Of a DNA stretch of 64,000 nucleotides, positions 1 through 9,011 are shown piece by piece. Position 1 is the stretch's first letter. Each line of letters starts with the position of its first letter. The translations under genes were made by a program, and so were the position numbers. The stretch is from NCBI GenBank assembly GCA_000434915.1, contig FR882078.1, positions 1 to 64,000 of the forward strand. Direction: 5' to 3'. This DNA is from Ruminococcus sp. CAG:563 (GTDB lineage: Bacteria > Bacillota > Clostridia > Oscillospirales > Acutalibacteraceae). The notes under the pieces are model-generated. The model was not told where the DNA came from. It saw only the letters and a program-made list of their open reading frames with translations, and made no database searches.

Positions 1-260
1 AGGGTTTCCGGGGCTTTAATAACACCCAACAACACCTCTCGGAAGGTGGTGAAATCTCAAAGGGGTAATTTAAATTTTTAAATTTTTGGTGCCGTTAAAA
101 CAGCTATTCGTACCGTTTAACTGTTGTGAACAAAAATATGTGTTAATATATCGCAGGGTAGATTTTTAGCGTGATAAATAGGTGTATTTTACATTACGGC
201 TAAAGAATATCCGTATGTATAATAAAGGCGTAAACAAAATCACTTAAGGAGAGGTTTTTA
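1..260. other. Leader region with no recognised gene
   Basis: No coding region is visible. The stretch is AT-rich after about position 65. A TATAAT at 218-223 could be the -10 of the following gene, but no convincing -35 sits 16-18 bases upstream. A good ribosome binding site (AAGGAGAGG, 246-254) precedes the ATG at 261. A weak hairpin (CACC/GGTG) lies near 34-55. The window edge cuts whatever lies upstream. Confidence 0.4.
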
Positions 261-1178
261 ATGAAAAAGAAAGTTGTTACATCGGTCATCGCAGTTATCC
301 TTGCGGCAGGAATCGGAACAGGGGTTTATTTCGGCGTGAAGTCAAAGGACAAAGCTCCGCAGCCGAACGCACCTGAGGTAACCACGCTCGACGAAACAAC
401 AACATCCGTAGACGAAAAGACAACCGAAGCAGTAAAGGCCAATGCGGTTGATAAAAAGACCGAAGCGACGACGGTAGAGCCTACGGCAGGCAATACGGGA
501 AAGATTCAGTATTCAAATATCATGACGAGGGACGAATTTAATAAAGCTTACCCGATTTGCTCCAATCCCGTTAAGAGCTTCTCGACCGGCAAGTATTATG
601 CGCCGATTGCAGAAAATACCGGAGACGGTGTAATGGCACTCCGCTGGGGCACTGACGGAAGAAGCGTTATGGTAACAACAGATGAGGAAAATGGCTTTTA
701 CACTTTTTATAAGTTGAACGATTACGGTGAGATAATTGAAAATGGATATTACGGCGTTTCGGAAACCGATTCGAACAAGATGGATTATATTAAGCGCACA
801 TCGAAGTTCTGGTATAACGAAAATCATGAGATCATCAAATATGGCTCAAGCAAAAGCGAAAGTTCAAATTATACATATGATAAAGACGGAAATCTGACCT
901 CCTTTGGTGATGACTTTGTAACAGAAAAGCTGACATATGACAGCAACAGAAATCTTACCAAGTATTTTGTTAGCTCAGATGATGAACTTCCGGGCAAAAC
1001 AATTACATTCAGATACAAGACAAACAATATCGGACTTCCGGTTTATGTATGGACAACCGTTAACGGAGGAACAGAGGACGAGGGCCGTAGCATTGAGTAC
1101 ACAGAGGTATCCAAAGCACAGTACAATTTCTACATGAGCTATCTCAAAGCCTTAGACTGTGCGAGAGCAACTTACTGA
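261..1178 (+). CDS. Membrane-anchored surface protein, paralogue 1 of tandem array
   Basis: Function unknown. The 305-aa product starts with a Lys-rich n-region and one hydrophobic segment (about residues 5-27). No lipobox is seen, so it is probably an uncleaved N-terminal anchor. A Thr-rich spacer (about 40-80) follows, then an exposed domain. The exposed part has two short YD-like motifs (YDKDGNL, YDSNRNL) and a KYYAPI...WGTDGRSV block shared with the next gene. A clear AAGGAGAGG sets the start. It is the first of three same-strand genes opening with nearly the same anchor. The 103-bp segment 301-403 is almost identical to 1245-1347, pointing to recent duplication or gene conversion. Confidence 0.75.
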   Translation: MKKKVVTSVIAVILAAGIGTGVYFGVKSKDKAPQPNAPEVTTLDETTTSVDEKTTEAVKANAVDKKTEATTVEPTAGNTGKIQYSNIMTRDEFNKAYPICSNPVKSFSTGKYYAPIAENTGDGVMALRWGTDGRSVMVTTDEENGFYTFYKLNDYGEIIENGYYGVSETDSNKMDYIKRTSKFWYNENHEIIKYGSSKSESSNYTYDKDGNLTSFGDDFVTEKLTYDSNRNLTKYFVSSDDELPGKTITFRYKTNNIGLPVYVWTTVNGGTEDEGRSIEYTEVSKAQYNFYMSYLKALDCARATY

Positions 1179-1204
1179 CATATAAAACAGCGGAGAGGGT
1201 CAAC

Positions 1205-2092
1205 ATGAAAAAGAACATTATAATCATCATTGCGGCGGTGATTCTTGCGGCAGGAATCGGAACAGGGGCTTATTTCGGCGTGAAGTCAAAGGACAAAGCT
1301 CCGCAGCCGAACGCACCTGAGGTAACCACGCTCGACGAAACAACAACGGAAGAGAAAATCGAATACGGTGAATTCAACGTTACCAAAGAGGAATATGACA
1401 GGAATATGCCGGTTCCTTCAAATCCGGTTCAGAATTTTGAAGAGGGAAAGTATTATGCGCCGATAAGCTATATCGCAAGCTACGGAACGCTTAATATAAA
1501 CTGGGGCAGCGATGGCAGAACCGTTACGATAGAGGGATTTACAGATGATGGCGGCTTTACCGTGCTGAAGCTGAATGAATACGGTGAGGTCATCGGAAAG
1601 ACGTATTATGATACCGATTCCTCCTATGATTCCGAAGATACAAAGTATGTCAAAAATGTCATGAAGCCGACTGAGATCTATAACGAAAGCCATCGGCTTA
1701 TCGCTTTCAGTGACAGCCTGCAGAAATATGCTTTTGAGCATGACGAGAAAGGAAATATTACAAAAGCGGTTTGCGGCACTCCCGACGATTTTATGGAAAC
1801 ATTTGAATATGACGCAAACGGAAATATTGTTAAATTCGTTATCAAGGACTACTATAAAAAGCTCGGCGACGGAGGCTATTGGGAGAATTACGACAGCTAT
1901 GACAGAATTGTAACAGCTAGGTATGAGCTTAATTCTCTCGGGATTCCCGTTCGCATGTTTGAAAGATATAACGGCGAGGATACGGAGGAGGAACATGGAC
2001 TCAGCTATGCCGAAGTTTCCGAAGCACAGTATAAGTTTTATAATTATTCGCTTAAGGCAAAAATATTTGCAATGTCCCATTCAACATTTTAA
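1205..2092 (+). CDS. Membrane-anchored surface protein, paralogue 2 of tandem array
   Basis: Full-length paralogue of the preceding gene, 295 aa, function unknown. It has an N-terminal hydrophobic anchor, a shorter Thr-rich linker, then the same exposed fold: KYYAPI, WGSDGRTV, LNEYGEVI and two YD-like motifs (HDEKGNI, YDANGNI). The C-terminal EVSEAQYKFY matches EVSKAQYNFY in paralogue 1. The exposed domains have diverged while the anchor DNA is almost unchanged. It starts 26 bp after the upstream stop, behind a GGAGAGGG ribosome binding site, so the two genes are probably co-transcribed. Confidence 0.75.
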   Translation: MKKNIIIIIAAVILAAGIGTGAYFGVKSKDKAPQPNAPEVTTLDETTTEEKIEYGEFNVTKEEYDRNMPVPSNPVQNFEEGKYYAPISYIASYGTLNINWGSDGRTVTIEGFTDDGGFTVLKLNEYGEVIGKTYYDTDSSYDSEDTKYVKNVMKPTEIYNESHRLIAFSDSLQKYAFEHDEKGNITKAVCGTPDDFMETFEYDANGNIVKFVIKDYYKKLGDGGYWENYDSYDRIVTARYELNSLGIPVRMFERYNGEDTEEEHGLSYAEVSEAQYKFYNYSLKAKIFAMSHSTF

Positions 2093-2109
2093 ACATCGGA
2101 GGGGTTGAA

Positions 2110-2982
2110 TTGAAAAAGAACATTATTATTATCATTGCAGCAGTGATTATTGCGGCAGGCTTGGGAACCGGTTCGTTTTTCGGCATAAGAAGTGCCCTAA
2201 ATCCTGAGAATGTCAAAAATGACGTAACAACAGAACAAAATACCGATGATGAAAACAATACCGTGACTGAGGGAAAGCCTAAGACGACTGCGACAAAGAA
2301 ATCGACACAAAAAGGCAACGGGAAGTTGCTTACGGCAAATTATTATGACTTTGAGATTCTTGCAAATATTCTGAATTATGCAAATCTTACGGTGTGGACC
2401 GGTGGTGACAAACCTTCTTTTCCGGAATTTGATTGCACCAAAGAAGAATCATATGAGCTGGAAATTCCGTTTAATGAACGTAATAACCGAAGTCTATATA
2501 GATATCTTTTCGGAGAAGCAGATTTTGGTAAATATTATGACGAAATGGATCCTCTAAAAGAACTGGAGAAGGAGAAATATATAACAGTAGAAGAGGCTCC
2601 CAAATGGCTCTTCGAAAAAATGAACGCTGAAAATTTGAGAATCATTTCTGAGGAGATATTTAATCTTGATTTTGACAAGTGTTTGGAAACATTTAATGAA
2701 CATAAATACGATGGACTGGAAAAGGCGTACATATACGATGGATACTGTTACTATATATATCAAGCAAAGACTAACAATGTTGATAGCAGAACGACCGAGC
2801 TTGTATATGACAGTAACAAACAGAAAAGTGATGGATCGTATGAAGTGACTTTTATAGCACGTAAAATGAGTCCGTGGGCTGACTCGGACGAACCACCCTA
2901 CGGAGATGTGAAGGTTGAATGTTCGCTGAAGGATTATAACGGCATGAGGCTTTGGTCGATCACAAAGGTCGGCAAGGCTTAA
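2110..2982 (+). CDS. Membrane-anchored surface protein, third member of tandem array
   Basis: A 290-aa protein of unknown function starting at TTG behind CGGAGGGG, only 17 bp after paralogue 2. The first 25 or so residues (Lys, Ile-rich helix, then AAGLGTG) match the anchors of the two genes before it. A Thr/Lys-rich linker (about 40-70) follows. The exposed domain is unrelated to theirs in sequence, acidic, and has no repeats. The same anchor on a different exposed domain suggests domain shuffling within the array. TTG is the only start with proper spacing. Confidence 0.7.
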   Translation: MKKNIIIIIAAVIIAAGLGTGSFFGIRSALNPENVKNDVTTEQNTDDENNTVTEGKPKTTATKKSTQKGNGKLLTANYYDFEILANILNYANLTVWTGGDKPSFPEFDCTKEESYELEIPFNERNNRSLYRYLFGEADFGKYYDEMDPLKELEKEKYITVEEAPKWLFEKMNAENLRIISEEIFNLDFDKCLETFNEHKYDGLEKAYIYDGYCYYIYQAKTNNVDSRTTELVYDSNKQKSDGSYEVTFIARKMSPWADSDEPPYGDVKVECSLKDYNGMRLWSITKVGKA

Positions 2983-3040
2983 GGTATTACCTTAAAAAGG
3001 GAAAGTTTCATAAATTATTTTCCTAAAAAGGGGGGATAGG

Positions 3041-3178
3041 ATGATAATGATTGTTTATTGGTTCCTTGCGTTTACGGTGGGTGCACCGCTGATGTTTCTC
3101 ATGGAGCTGATAAATCAGAATGACGCATTGCTGGAGTGGCTTGAAAAAATAGGACTCCTTGCAGCTCAATTTATTTAA
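3041..3178 (+). CDS. Small membrane protein, 45 aa
   Basis: A short ORF with a strong ribosome binding site (AAAGGGGGGATAGG just before the ATG). The product has an N-terminal hydrophobic helix (about residues 3-22, VYWFLAFTVG...) followed by an acidic, amphipathic tail containing LLEWLEKIGLL. It ends 15 bp before the next gene and lies in the same gene run. It is not recognised. The spacing, Shine-Dalgarno and membrane helix argue that it is translated. Confidence 0.6.
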   Translation: MIMIVYWFLAFTVGAPLMFLMELINQNDALLEWLEKIGLLAAQFI

Positions 3179-3193
3179 AAGGAAGGGAAATTT

Positions 3194-3637
3194 ATGATGA
3201 AAAAAGTTATCTCAATTATCCTGTGTATCGCAACGCTTGTCGCAATGCTCACCATCGGCGTGTTTGCGGTCGACGAAGAGCCGACAACGACCGTGACGGT
3301 TACGCAGGAGGAACAGCCGCCGGAGGGCGAAATTGACGGACAGTATGACGAGGATGAGGAAGAGCCGGAGGAGAAATTCAATTATTTCAAGAATCTTTGG
3401 CTCGCATTTCAGTCGGCGACGATGTGGACGGTATTCTTTCCGGAGACGCTCATAGCATCTCTGATTCTCGGAATCGCAGGTCCGCCGGTAGCGTTTATGA
3501 TGGTCGGATATGCGTATCTTGAGCTTTGCAGAGCAATAGGCGGCGTTCCCGTCAATGATGAATTCTGCCTCACCTTTAAGGACGGCTGGAACGAAATCAA
3601 ACGATTTTTATCTCACAAATTTTTAACGGAGGGTTAA
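3194..3637 (+). CDS. Secreted or membrane protein with acidic linker and one transmembrane segment
   Basis: Unknown function, 147 aa. A cleavable signal peptide (about 1-25, ending VFA) is followed by a Thr/Glu/Asp-rich stretch (about 27-60). A second hydrophobic segment (about 80-105, LIASLILGIAGPPVAFMMVGYAY) would anchor it, leaving a short C-terminal tail. The stop TAA overlaps the ATG of the next gene by one base, so the two are translationally coupled. It may be a small partner of the large surface protein that follows. Confidence 0.65.
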   Translation: MMKKVISIILCIATLVAMLTIGVFAVDEEPTTTVTVTQEEQPPEGEIDGQYDEDEEEPEEKFNYFKNLWLAFQSATMWTVFFPETLIASLILGIAGPPVAFMMVGYAYLELCRAIGGVPVNDEFCLTFKDGWNEIKRFLSHKFLTEG

Positions 3638-5610
3638 TGATGAAGAAAATTAAACGTATTTTATCATCGTTACTTGTTGCAGTTATGCTTATCGGTGTTA
3701 CGCCGATTAGCGGATTTGACTTGTCAGTTAAAAGCTCGGCTATGGATTTATCATCGTATAAGGTCGGTGATTTAATTGAGTTCGGCTCGTATCCGCAGAG
3801 CAAGGTAACTGACAGTAACCTTATTGCAAAGATTGAATCAGCAGGAGCAAGAATTTCTTGGATAGACTACAACTACTACGCCGGAACAGGCTTATGGAAT
3901 GATGGCAACATGAAGCCTGTTGAAAACATGATGCTATATAAAGATATCGCTTACAATGGTAACAAATATCGTGCTGTAAAAATAAACCAGTATCGTCCGT
4001 GCTTAACAGGTAGGGTTATCTCTTCAGACAACACACGCCAAGACGAAAGCGGCTACTATACAGGCAACACATATTACTTCAAATACGAGCCACTCACATG
4101 GCGAGTCCTTGACCCTTCAGAAGGATATGTTATGTGCAACCAAATTATTGACTCGCAAGCGTATCAGAATTTTAATTATGAAAACGGCGGAGAATGCTAC
4201 AACAGCAAGGATTGCACGGCTTATGCCTCAGATTGGGTAACAAGCTCTCTCAGAAGGTGGTTGAATGATGATTTTTATAATGCTGCTTTCAACGCCGAGG
4301 AAAAAGCACAGATAGGAATATCACATCTTGAAAATAAAAGCGTAAATTCGGATTCAAGAATATACGACAGTGATGATACATATGACAAAATTTTCCTCAT
4401 TTCATTCTATGATGCAATAAACAGTGCATACGGTTTCAGATCATCAGAGGAATATACTGACACAGCAAGGCAAATGAAAAGCACGGATTACGCACAGTGT
4501 CAAGGCTCGCCGGCTCAAAACAGCTCAGACGTTAGATTCAGCAAATATAACGGAAACTCAGGGTGGCGGATGCGCTCACCCCAAGGATCCTTAAGGGCGA
4601 CAGATGTCGATGTCGAAGGCTGTTCGAACTACTGCTTCGGTGTCTATGTCACTGACTTAGGCATCGTTCCAGCATTTAAATTCAATCCAAAATCTACAAT
4701 AATCCATTCTCACACTTTGAATCATATAACAGTACCATCGAGCTGTACAGTTAACGGTATGGAATATGACATCTGTTCGGAATGTGGTGAGACGTTCAAC
4801 GAAAAGACACTTCCGCTTGCTGCTCACACATGGGGCGAATGGACGGTTGTCAAAGAAGCTACAACGACGGCAGAGGGTCAGGAAAAGAGAACCTGTTCCG
4901 TCTGCAATAAGGTCGAAACTCGTACAATCGAAAAGCTCAAAGCTCTTATAGATGAAAAAACAGGCGTTGAAATCATTTATAACAATGAGTATGACAGCGG
5001 CACACATATTAAGGTCGAAGAGAAATTCGACGGAGATTCGTTCCAGCTTGTAAATTCCGTATACGGCGAAGTCAAGACATCAATCTTTGATATCGCAACA
5101 TACAAGAATGGAACAAAGGTTCAGCCGAATGGCGAAATAACAGTAAAAATTCCGCTTCCGGCAGGCTATTCAAAAAAAGTTTTTGTCTGCTATGTCGATT
5201 CGGTAAACGGTAAGGTAACTAAAATTCCATGCGAGGTTAAGGGCGGATATGTTATCTTCAATACAAACCATTTCAGTGAGTACGCAATCGTTGAACAGTC
5301 GGCAGGCGTAAACTCCGTTTCAATTTCGGATGTTACGTTGAACTACAAAAAGTCAACGACCATCAAGCCGACGATTAAGGCGGATGACGGGGCGAAGTAC
5401 ACTGTCGAGTATTCATCATCGAACACCAAGGTTGCGACGGTTGATAATAACGGCAAGGTTTACGGTGCAAAGAAGGGCAGCGCAACGATTACCTGCACTG
5501 TGACCGATTCCAACGGAAATGTCGCAACAGACACCTGTAAGGTTACGGTCGGATATTCCTTTGGCCAATGGCTGATTGTAATTGTTTTGTTCGGCTGGAT
5601 ATGGTATTAA
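3637..5610 (+). CDS. Large surface protein with DUF6273-like and Ig-like (Big2) domains
   Basis: A 657-aa exported protein. The signal peptide covers about 1-28. Residues about 40-350 resemble the DUF6273 region of Ruminococcus-type surface proteins (SYPQSKV, PLTWRVL, SSLRRWLND, GWRMRSP). A Cys-pair segment follows (about 370-435, CSECG and CSVCNK, with repeated HTW/HTL). A beta-rich domain (about 445-550) then leads into a bacterial Ig-like Big2 domain (about 555-640, SSSNTKVATVDNNGKV). It ends in a hydrophobic tail FGQWLIVIVLFGWIWY that may insert in the membrane. No LPXTG is present. Its start overlaps the preceding stop. A role in surface display or adhesion is inference only. Confidence 0.7.
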   Translation: MMKKIKRILSSLLVAVMLIGVTPISGFDLSVKSSAMDLSSYKVGDLIEFGSYPQSKVTDSNLIAKIESAGARISWIDYNYYAGTGLWNDGNMKPVENMMLYKDIAYNGNKYRAVKINQYRPCLTGRVISSDNTRQDESGYYTGNTYYFKYEPLTWRVLDPSEGYVMCNQIIDSQAYQNFNYENGGECYNSKDCTAYASDWVTSSLRRWLNDDFYNAAFNAEEKAQIGISHLENKSVNSDSRIYDSDDTYDKIFLISFYDAINSAYGFRSSEEYTDTARQMKSTDYAQCQGSPAQNSSDVRFSKYNGNSGWRMRSPQGSLRATDVDVEGCSNYCFGVYVTDLGIVPAFKFNPKSTIIHSHTLNHITVPSSCTVNGMEYDICSECGETFNEKTLPLAAHTWGEWTVVKEATTTAEGQEKRTCSVCNKVETRTIEKLKALIDEKTGVEIIYNNEYDSGTHIKVEEKFDGDSFQLVNSVYGEVKTSIFDIATYKNGTKVQPNGEITVKIPLPAGYSKKVFVCYVDSVNGKVTKIPCEVKGGYVIFNTNHFSEYAIVEQSAGVNSVSISDVTLNYKKSTTIKPTIKADDGAKYTVEYSSSNTKVATVDNNGKVYGAKKGSATITCTVTDSNGNVATDTCKVTVGYSFGQWLIVIVLFGWIWY

Positions 5611-5681
5611 GCCCAGCCGAGTTGCAGATATCCCCCTCGGAATGAGGAAAAGAAAATTTATATAACGGAGGATCAGACATA

Positions 5682-7328
5682 ATGAAAAACAAATGTAAGA
5701 AAGTTAATTCAAGGTTATTGTCTTTGATACTGACAATAATGATGTTGGTATCAATTGTTCCGATGAGCGGAATGACAGTAAATGCTTCTGCGGTGGGTGC
5801 AGACGCTGTAAAAAACACGATTAATTCAATCAAATCAGAATATCCGAACAAATCATATTTTTCAAAGAACGGCAAAAGATGCGAGCACGGTTCTATTTTC
5901 AAAGCATATCCTAACGGAAAAACATGCTATAACTGTGAGCTTCATTCTATTTTGAAGTCAAAAGGAATCAGTACATCAAACTATTCAAACGGTCGTACAT
6001 GCTATGCCTTTGCATCATATTGTTTCACAAAATGCTTCGGAAAGCCGATGGCAGCTGCAAACTATACAGAGGTTTCGTCAGCAAACCTTTCCGGAAAAAC
6101 CAATGCTCAAAAGTATGATTTCTTCAAGAAAGCAAAAATCGGTGATATACTGCGCACAAGCGGACATTACATGGTTTTTATCAGCTGTGACAGTAACGGG
6201 GTAACTGTATATGATGCAAACGTGGGCGGAACTTACTATTGTGAAAAGGGTCATGAGCGCTGCGCAGATCATAAAAGCGATTATACGAAGGGTGGCTATA
6301 CAGGCAAGGTAAGATACGCAAAGGTGGACTATTCAAAAGTCAAGTATACTTCCATCAAAATTTGGCACGCAAAGAATTATGATTCGTCAACATCATCCAC
6401 CGAAAAGATTCTTACAATCAAATTCAACGGCAACGGCGGTGTAATCAAATCCGACAGATTCAAGCTTGTTTCAAACATGGTATATGAGGGAAGCAAGCTG
6501 CTTGAAAGCGAATGGGTATACGATAAGCCGGATCCGGTTTACGGCCTTTGGAATGCAGAATCATTCGGACTTTACAGAATGGGATATACATTCGTCGGCT
6601 GGGGAACAACTCCGTCGGGCGGAAAAATTTTCGATCAGGACGATACCAGTGTTAAACCGTCGGATATGTCGCCGAACATAAAGAATGGTAGCTGCACAAT
6701 TACCCTTTATGCTATTTGGAAGCCGATAACAGGTTCTTTTAACTACAATGCTAACGGCGGCAGCGGAAATACATCGGCATTTAATGTTACGTTCGGAAAC
6801 AATTTTTCAGTTTCAAACAATTCCTGCAAACGAAGCGGATATAAGCTTGTCGGCTGGAATGTTAAGAGAAACGGAGATAACACATGGTTCGTTGGTGGTT
6901 CGGCAGGCTGGGTAAATGATTCAACGATAAAGCAAAAGGGCTATACCAAAAAGCTTTATGCAAACGGTTCAAGTTGGACATTTGAAGACAGTTGGGTCAG
7001 AAAGGATGCAAAATCGGAATCTTACACATTCTATGCTGTTTGGGAGTATGTTCCTACAAAAGCACCCAAGCTTGACAAAAAGAGTATCAGTCTCAAATAC
7101 AAGGACAGCGATACAATTTCCGTAACAAACGACGTTAAGGTTACATGGGAAAGCTCCAATTCTTCTGTAGTTTCCGTTGACCAATACGGTAATATCACAG
7201 CAAAAAAGAAGGGCAATGCAACTATTATAGCAACATCATCGGACGGATTGACCGCTGAATGCCAAATTACCGTTCGCATGGAGTGGTGGCAGACGCTTCT
7301 CAAAATTATTTCTTTTGGTATTTATTAA
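5682..7328 (+). CDS. Secreted CHAP-like amidase or peptidase with InlB-type and Big2 repeats
   Basis: A 548-aa exported protein with a signal peptide over about 1-37. Residues about 60-230 look like a papain-fold CHAP/NlpC-type domain: Cys107 in GRTCYAFASYCF, His162 in GHYMVFI and Asn180 in YDANVGG are a plausible triad. Two Listeria/Bacteroides InlB B-type repeats follow (about 245-350 and 355-460: FNGNGG...FVGWG...LYAIW and NYNANGG...LVGWN...FYAVW). A Big2 domain (about 465-530) and a short amphipathic tail (WWQTLLKIISFGIY) end the protein. It probably cleaves peptidoglycan or a peptide at the cell surface; the substrate is not shown by the sequence. The start has GGAGGA 7-12 bases upstream. 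Confidence 0.7.
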   Translation: MKNKCKKVNSRLLSLILTIMMLVSIVPMSGMTVNASAVGADAVKNTINSIKSEYPNKSYFSKNGKRCEHGSIFKAYPNGKTCYNCELHSILKSKGISTSNYSNGRTCYAFASYCFTKCFGKPMAAANYTEVSSANLSGKTNAQKYDFFKKAKIGDILRTSGHYMVFISCDSNGVTVYDANVGGTYYCEKGHERCADHKSDYTKGGYTGKVRYAKVDYSKVKYTSIKIWHAKNYDSSTSSTEKILTIKFNGNGGVIKSDRFKLVSNMVYEGSKLLESEWVYDKPDPVYGLWNAESFGLYRMGYTFVGWGTTPSGGKIFDQDDTSVKPSDMSPNIKNGSCTITLYAIWKPITGSFNYNANGGSGNTSAFNVTFGNNFSVSNNSCKRSGYKLVGWNVKRNGDNTWFVGGSAGWVNDSTIKQKGYTKKLYANGSSWTFEDSWVRKDAKSESYTFYAVWEYVPTKAPKLDKKSISLKYKDSDTISVTNDVKVTWESSNSSVVSVDQYGNITAKKKGNATIIATSSDGLTAECQITVRMEWWQTLLKIISFGIY

Positions 7329-7380
7329 GGCGATAACGCATAAATTGCGGCGCACACCATTTTCAAATCTATAAAAAATT

Positions 7381-7406
7381 CAACCGCTTCCCTCGGGAGG
7401 CGGTTG
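7381..7406. terminator. Bidirectional terminator between convergent genes
   Basis: An 11-bp stem with one G-U pair (CAACCGCTTCC / GGAGGCGGTTG) sits between convergent genes. The T-run is better on the minus-strand side (TTTTTTAT), so it mainly ends the MarR-ABC operon. Confidence 0.75.
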
Positions 7407-7421
7407 TTTATTGTGGAGATG

Positions 7422-8126
7422 TTAAATTATAAATCGGTCGCCGACTTGGAAAACAAAGTCGCCGCTTTTGAGGAGAGACACAAGCTCATGCTCATTTTCG
7501 GGGAGGTGTGCCGCTCTTGTGGCGCAGAGATTATCATGGCCGATGTGGTGATAATCCGTTCCCGTTGTGGCAATTTTGCCGTTCTCCCTTGCGTATCTTT
7601 CGGCGAGGGCAACCCTCGAATTGTGATTAGGGTGCATATTGAAAACCTCAACGCCGTCAAGATAATTTTCAAATCCGAGCTCCATTCCGTTCCTGAACGG
7701 ATGAGCTTGCAGAAGGAACATATCGTCGGTTTTAAAATTTTCGGCAAAATTCTCAAGCGTTTCCGTCATATATGAATACATTTCCTCAAGCTGCGAAAGC
7801 TCAAAGCCGAAAAGAAGATAATCATTGTTGTTTTGGCTCGGAAATCTCAGCTCTGCGCCGAGATAAACTTTCATTCCGAGCTTGTTGCCGGTTTCGAGTG
7901 CTTTGAGATAATCACTGCGATATATTTCGAGAAAGTCTTTTAGCTCCGGCTTGGGGTAAAAATGATTGGTTATGGCAATTCCGTCATAGCCGGCGTTATG
8001 GAAAATCGTCACAACATCCTCGGGCTTGACCTGTGAGCAGCCGCTGGCAGGTGAGGTGTGTGCATGAAGCTCAAGTCTGTAGGGATAAGCTTCTTTAATT
8101 TGCTTTTCTGCATTTTCTTTAAACAT
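7422..8126 (-). CDS. PHP-domain metal-dependent phosphoesterase
   Basis: A 234-aa protein of the PHP (polymerase and histidinol phosphatase) family. Metal-binding motifs are visible: HAHTSPASG near residue 21, TNHFYP, GAELRF, QAHPFR and a late TGTDYHH. These proteins hydrolyse phosphoester bonds on small molecules or nucleic acids. The substrate here is unknown, and the similarity is only to general PHP phosphatases. The start has GAGGAG 8-10 bases upstream. It lies 12 bp after the acyltransferase stop, making it the last gene of the minus-strand operon, followed directly by a terminator. Confidence 0.8.
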   Translation of the reverse strand: MFKENAEKQIKEAYPYRLELHAHTSPASGCSQVKPEDVVTIFHNAGYDGIAITNHFYPKPELKDFLEIYRSDYLKALETGNKLGMKVYLGAELRFPSQNNNDYLLFGFELSQLEEMYSYMTETLENFAENFKTDDMFLLQAHPFRNGMELGFENYLDGVEVFNMHPNHNSRVALAERYARENGKIATTGTDYHHIGHDNLCATRAAHLPENEHELVSLLKSGDFVFQVGDRFII

Positions 8127-8138
8127 AATTGTTTCTCC

Positions 8139-8942
8139 TCAGATTTCATTAACCATCATTTTATAAACTATCTCACCGATCTCGTTTGTTTTGAGGTCGG
8201 CGATTTTTTCGTAAGGAATCACGTCAAGAATTTTCAGATAAACATTTGAGTGATGCCTGAACATATTTTTGTTGGCTTCTCTCGTGTTTTTAACAACGGA
8301 AACAACAATCGGTACCTTAGCTTTTTTCGCAATCTTAAATGCGCCGTTTCTGAACGGGAGCAGTGTGCCGGGCTTTTTATTGACATAGCCCTCGGGGTAA
8401 ATTCCCATTGCACACACACCGTTTTTAATGTTGTCAGCCGCTCTGTTTATCGCCTTGACCGCTTCACGGCTGTTCTCTCGGTCGAGACCGACACAACCGG
8501 ATTTTGCAAGATATTTTCCTGCGGCAAAGATGCCGAAGATCTCTTTCTTTGCGACAAAAGCAAGATTCTTATCCGCCAAGGCTGTTATGGTAATTATCGG
8601 GTCAAAGGTTGAAAGGTGATTACAGACTAACAGAAATTGTCCGTCGTTCGGCACAAGCTCCTTGCCCTCGACGTGAACGTGGACCTTTGCGGTTTTGAGA
8701 AAAAGATTGATACTTGAAAGCATGAATCTTCTGTAAGAATTGTGGATATTGCTCGTGTAGGCCTTGTTCGTTGTGAAAGAATAAAGGCAGAAAGCACCGA
8801 GGTGAAGCAATAAAAAGCAAACGTATATTAAAGGAAACAGCAAAAGCGGCTTCCAGATATCTCCGAAGCTTTTGACAAAGCCCTTGAAGTAAGTTATGAG
8901 AAAATCCACAAGTGCGCTGAGCACCGCATATACCAAAGCCAT
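8139..8942 (-). CDS. plsC: 1-acyl-sn-glycerol-3-phosphate acyltransferase (PlsC family)
   Basis: A 267-aa membrane-associated acyltransferase of phospholipid synthesis, which transfers a fatty acyl chain to lysophosphatidic acid. Two N-terminal hydrophobic segments precede the conserved NHLSTFDP (HX4D catalytic motif), then GCVGLDR, YPEG and PFRNGAFKIA. I chose the ATG at 8942 because GGGAG lies 5 bases upstream; an in-frame TTG at 8963 is less well placed. It follows the ABC exporter genes by 69 bp and precedes the PHP gene by 12 bp. The family is certain; the exact acyl acceptor is inferred. Confidence 0.85.
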   Translation of the reverse strand: MALVYAVLSALVDFLITYFKGFVKSFGDIWKPLLLFPLIYVCFLLLHLGAFCLYSFTTNKAYTSNIHNSYRRFMLSSINLFLKTAKVHVHVEGKELVPNDGQFLLVCNHLSTFDPIITITALADKNLAFVAKKEIFGIFAAGKYLAKSGCVGLDRENSREAVKAINRAADNIKNGVCAMGIYPEGYVNKKPGTLLPFRNGAFKIAKKAKVPIVVSVVKNTREANKNMFRHHSNVYLKILDVIPYEKIADLKTNEIGEIVYKMMVNEI

Positions 8943-9011
8943 AATAACTCCCAAATTGTGCAATATTGCCTTAAAATAAAGTCAAAATTATTTTTTACGG
9001 AAATTCCGACG

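Noticed and set aside
1418..2080. 220-codon minus-strand open frame opposite paralogue 2
   Set aside because: Antisense to a well-supported gene with ribosome binding site; composition looks like a mirrored reading frame.
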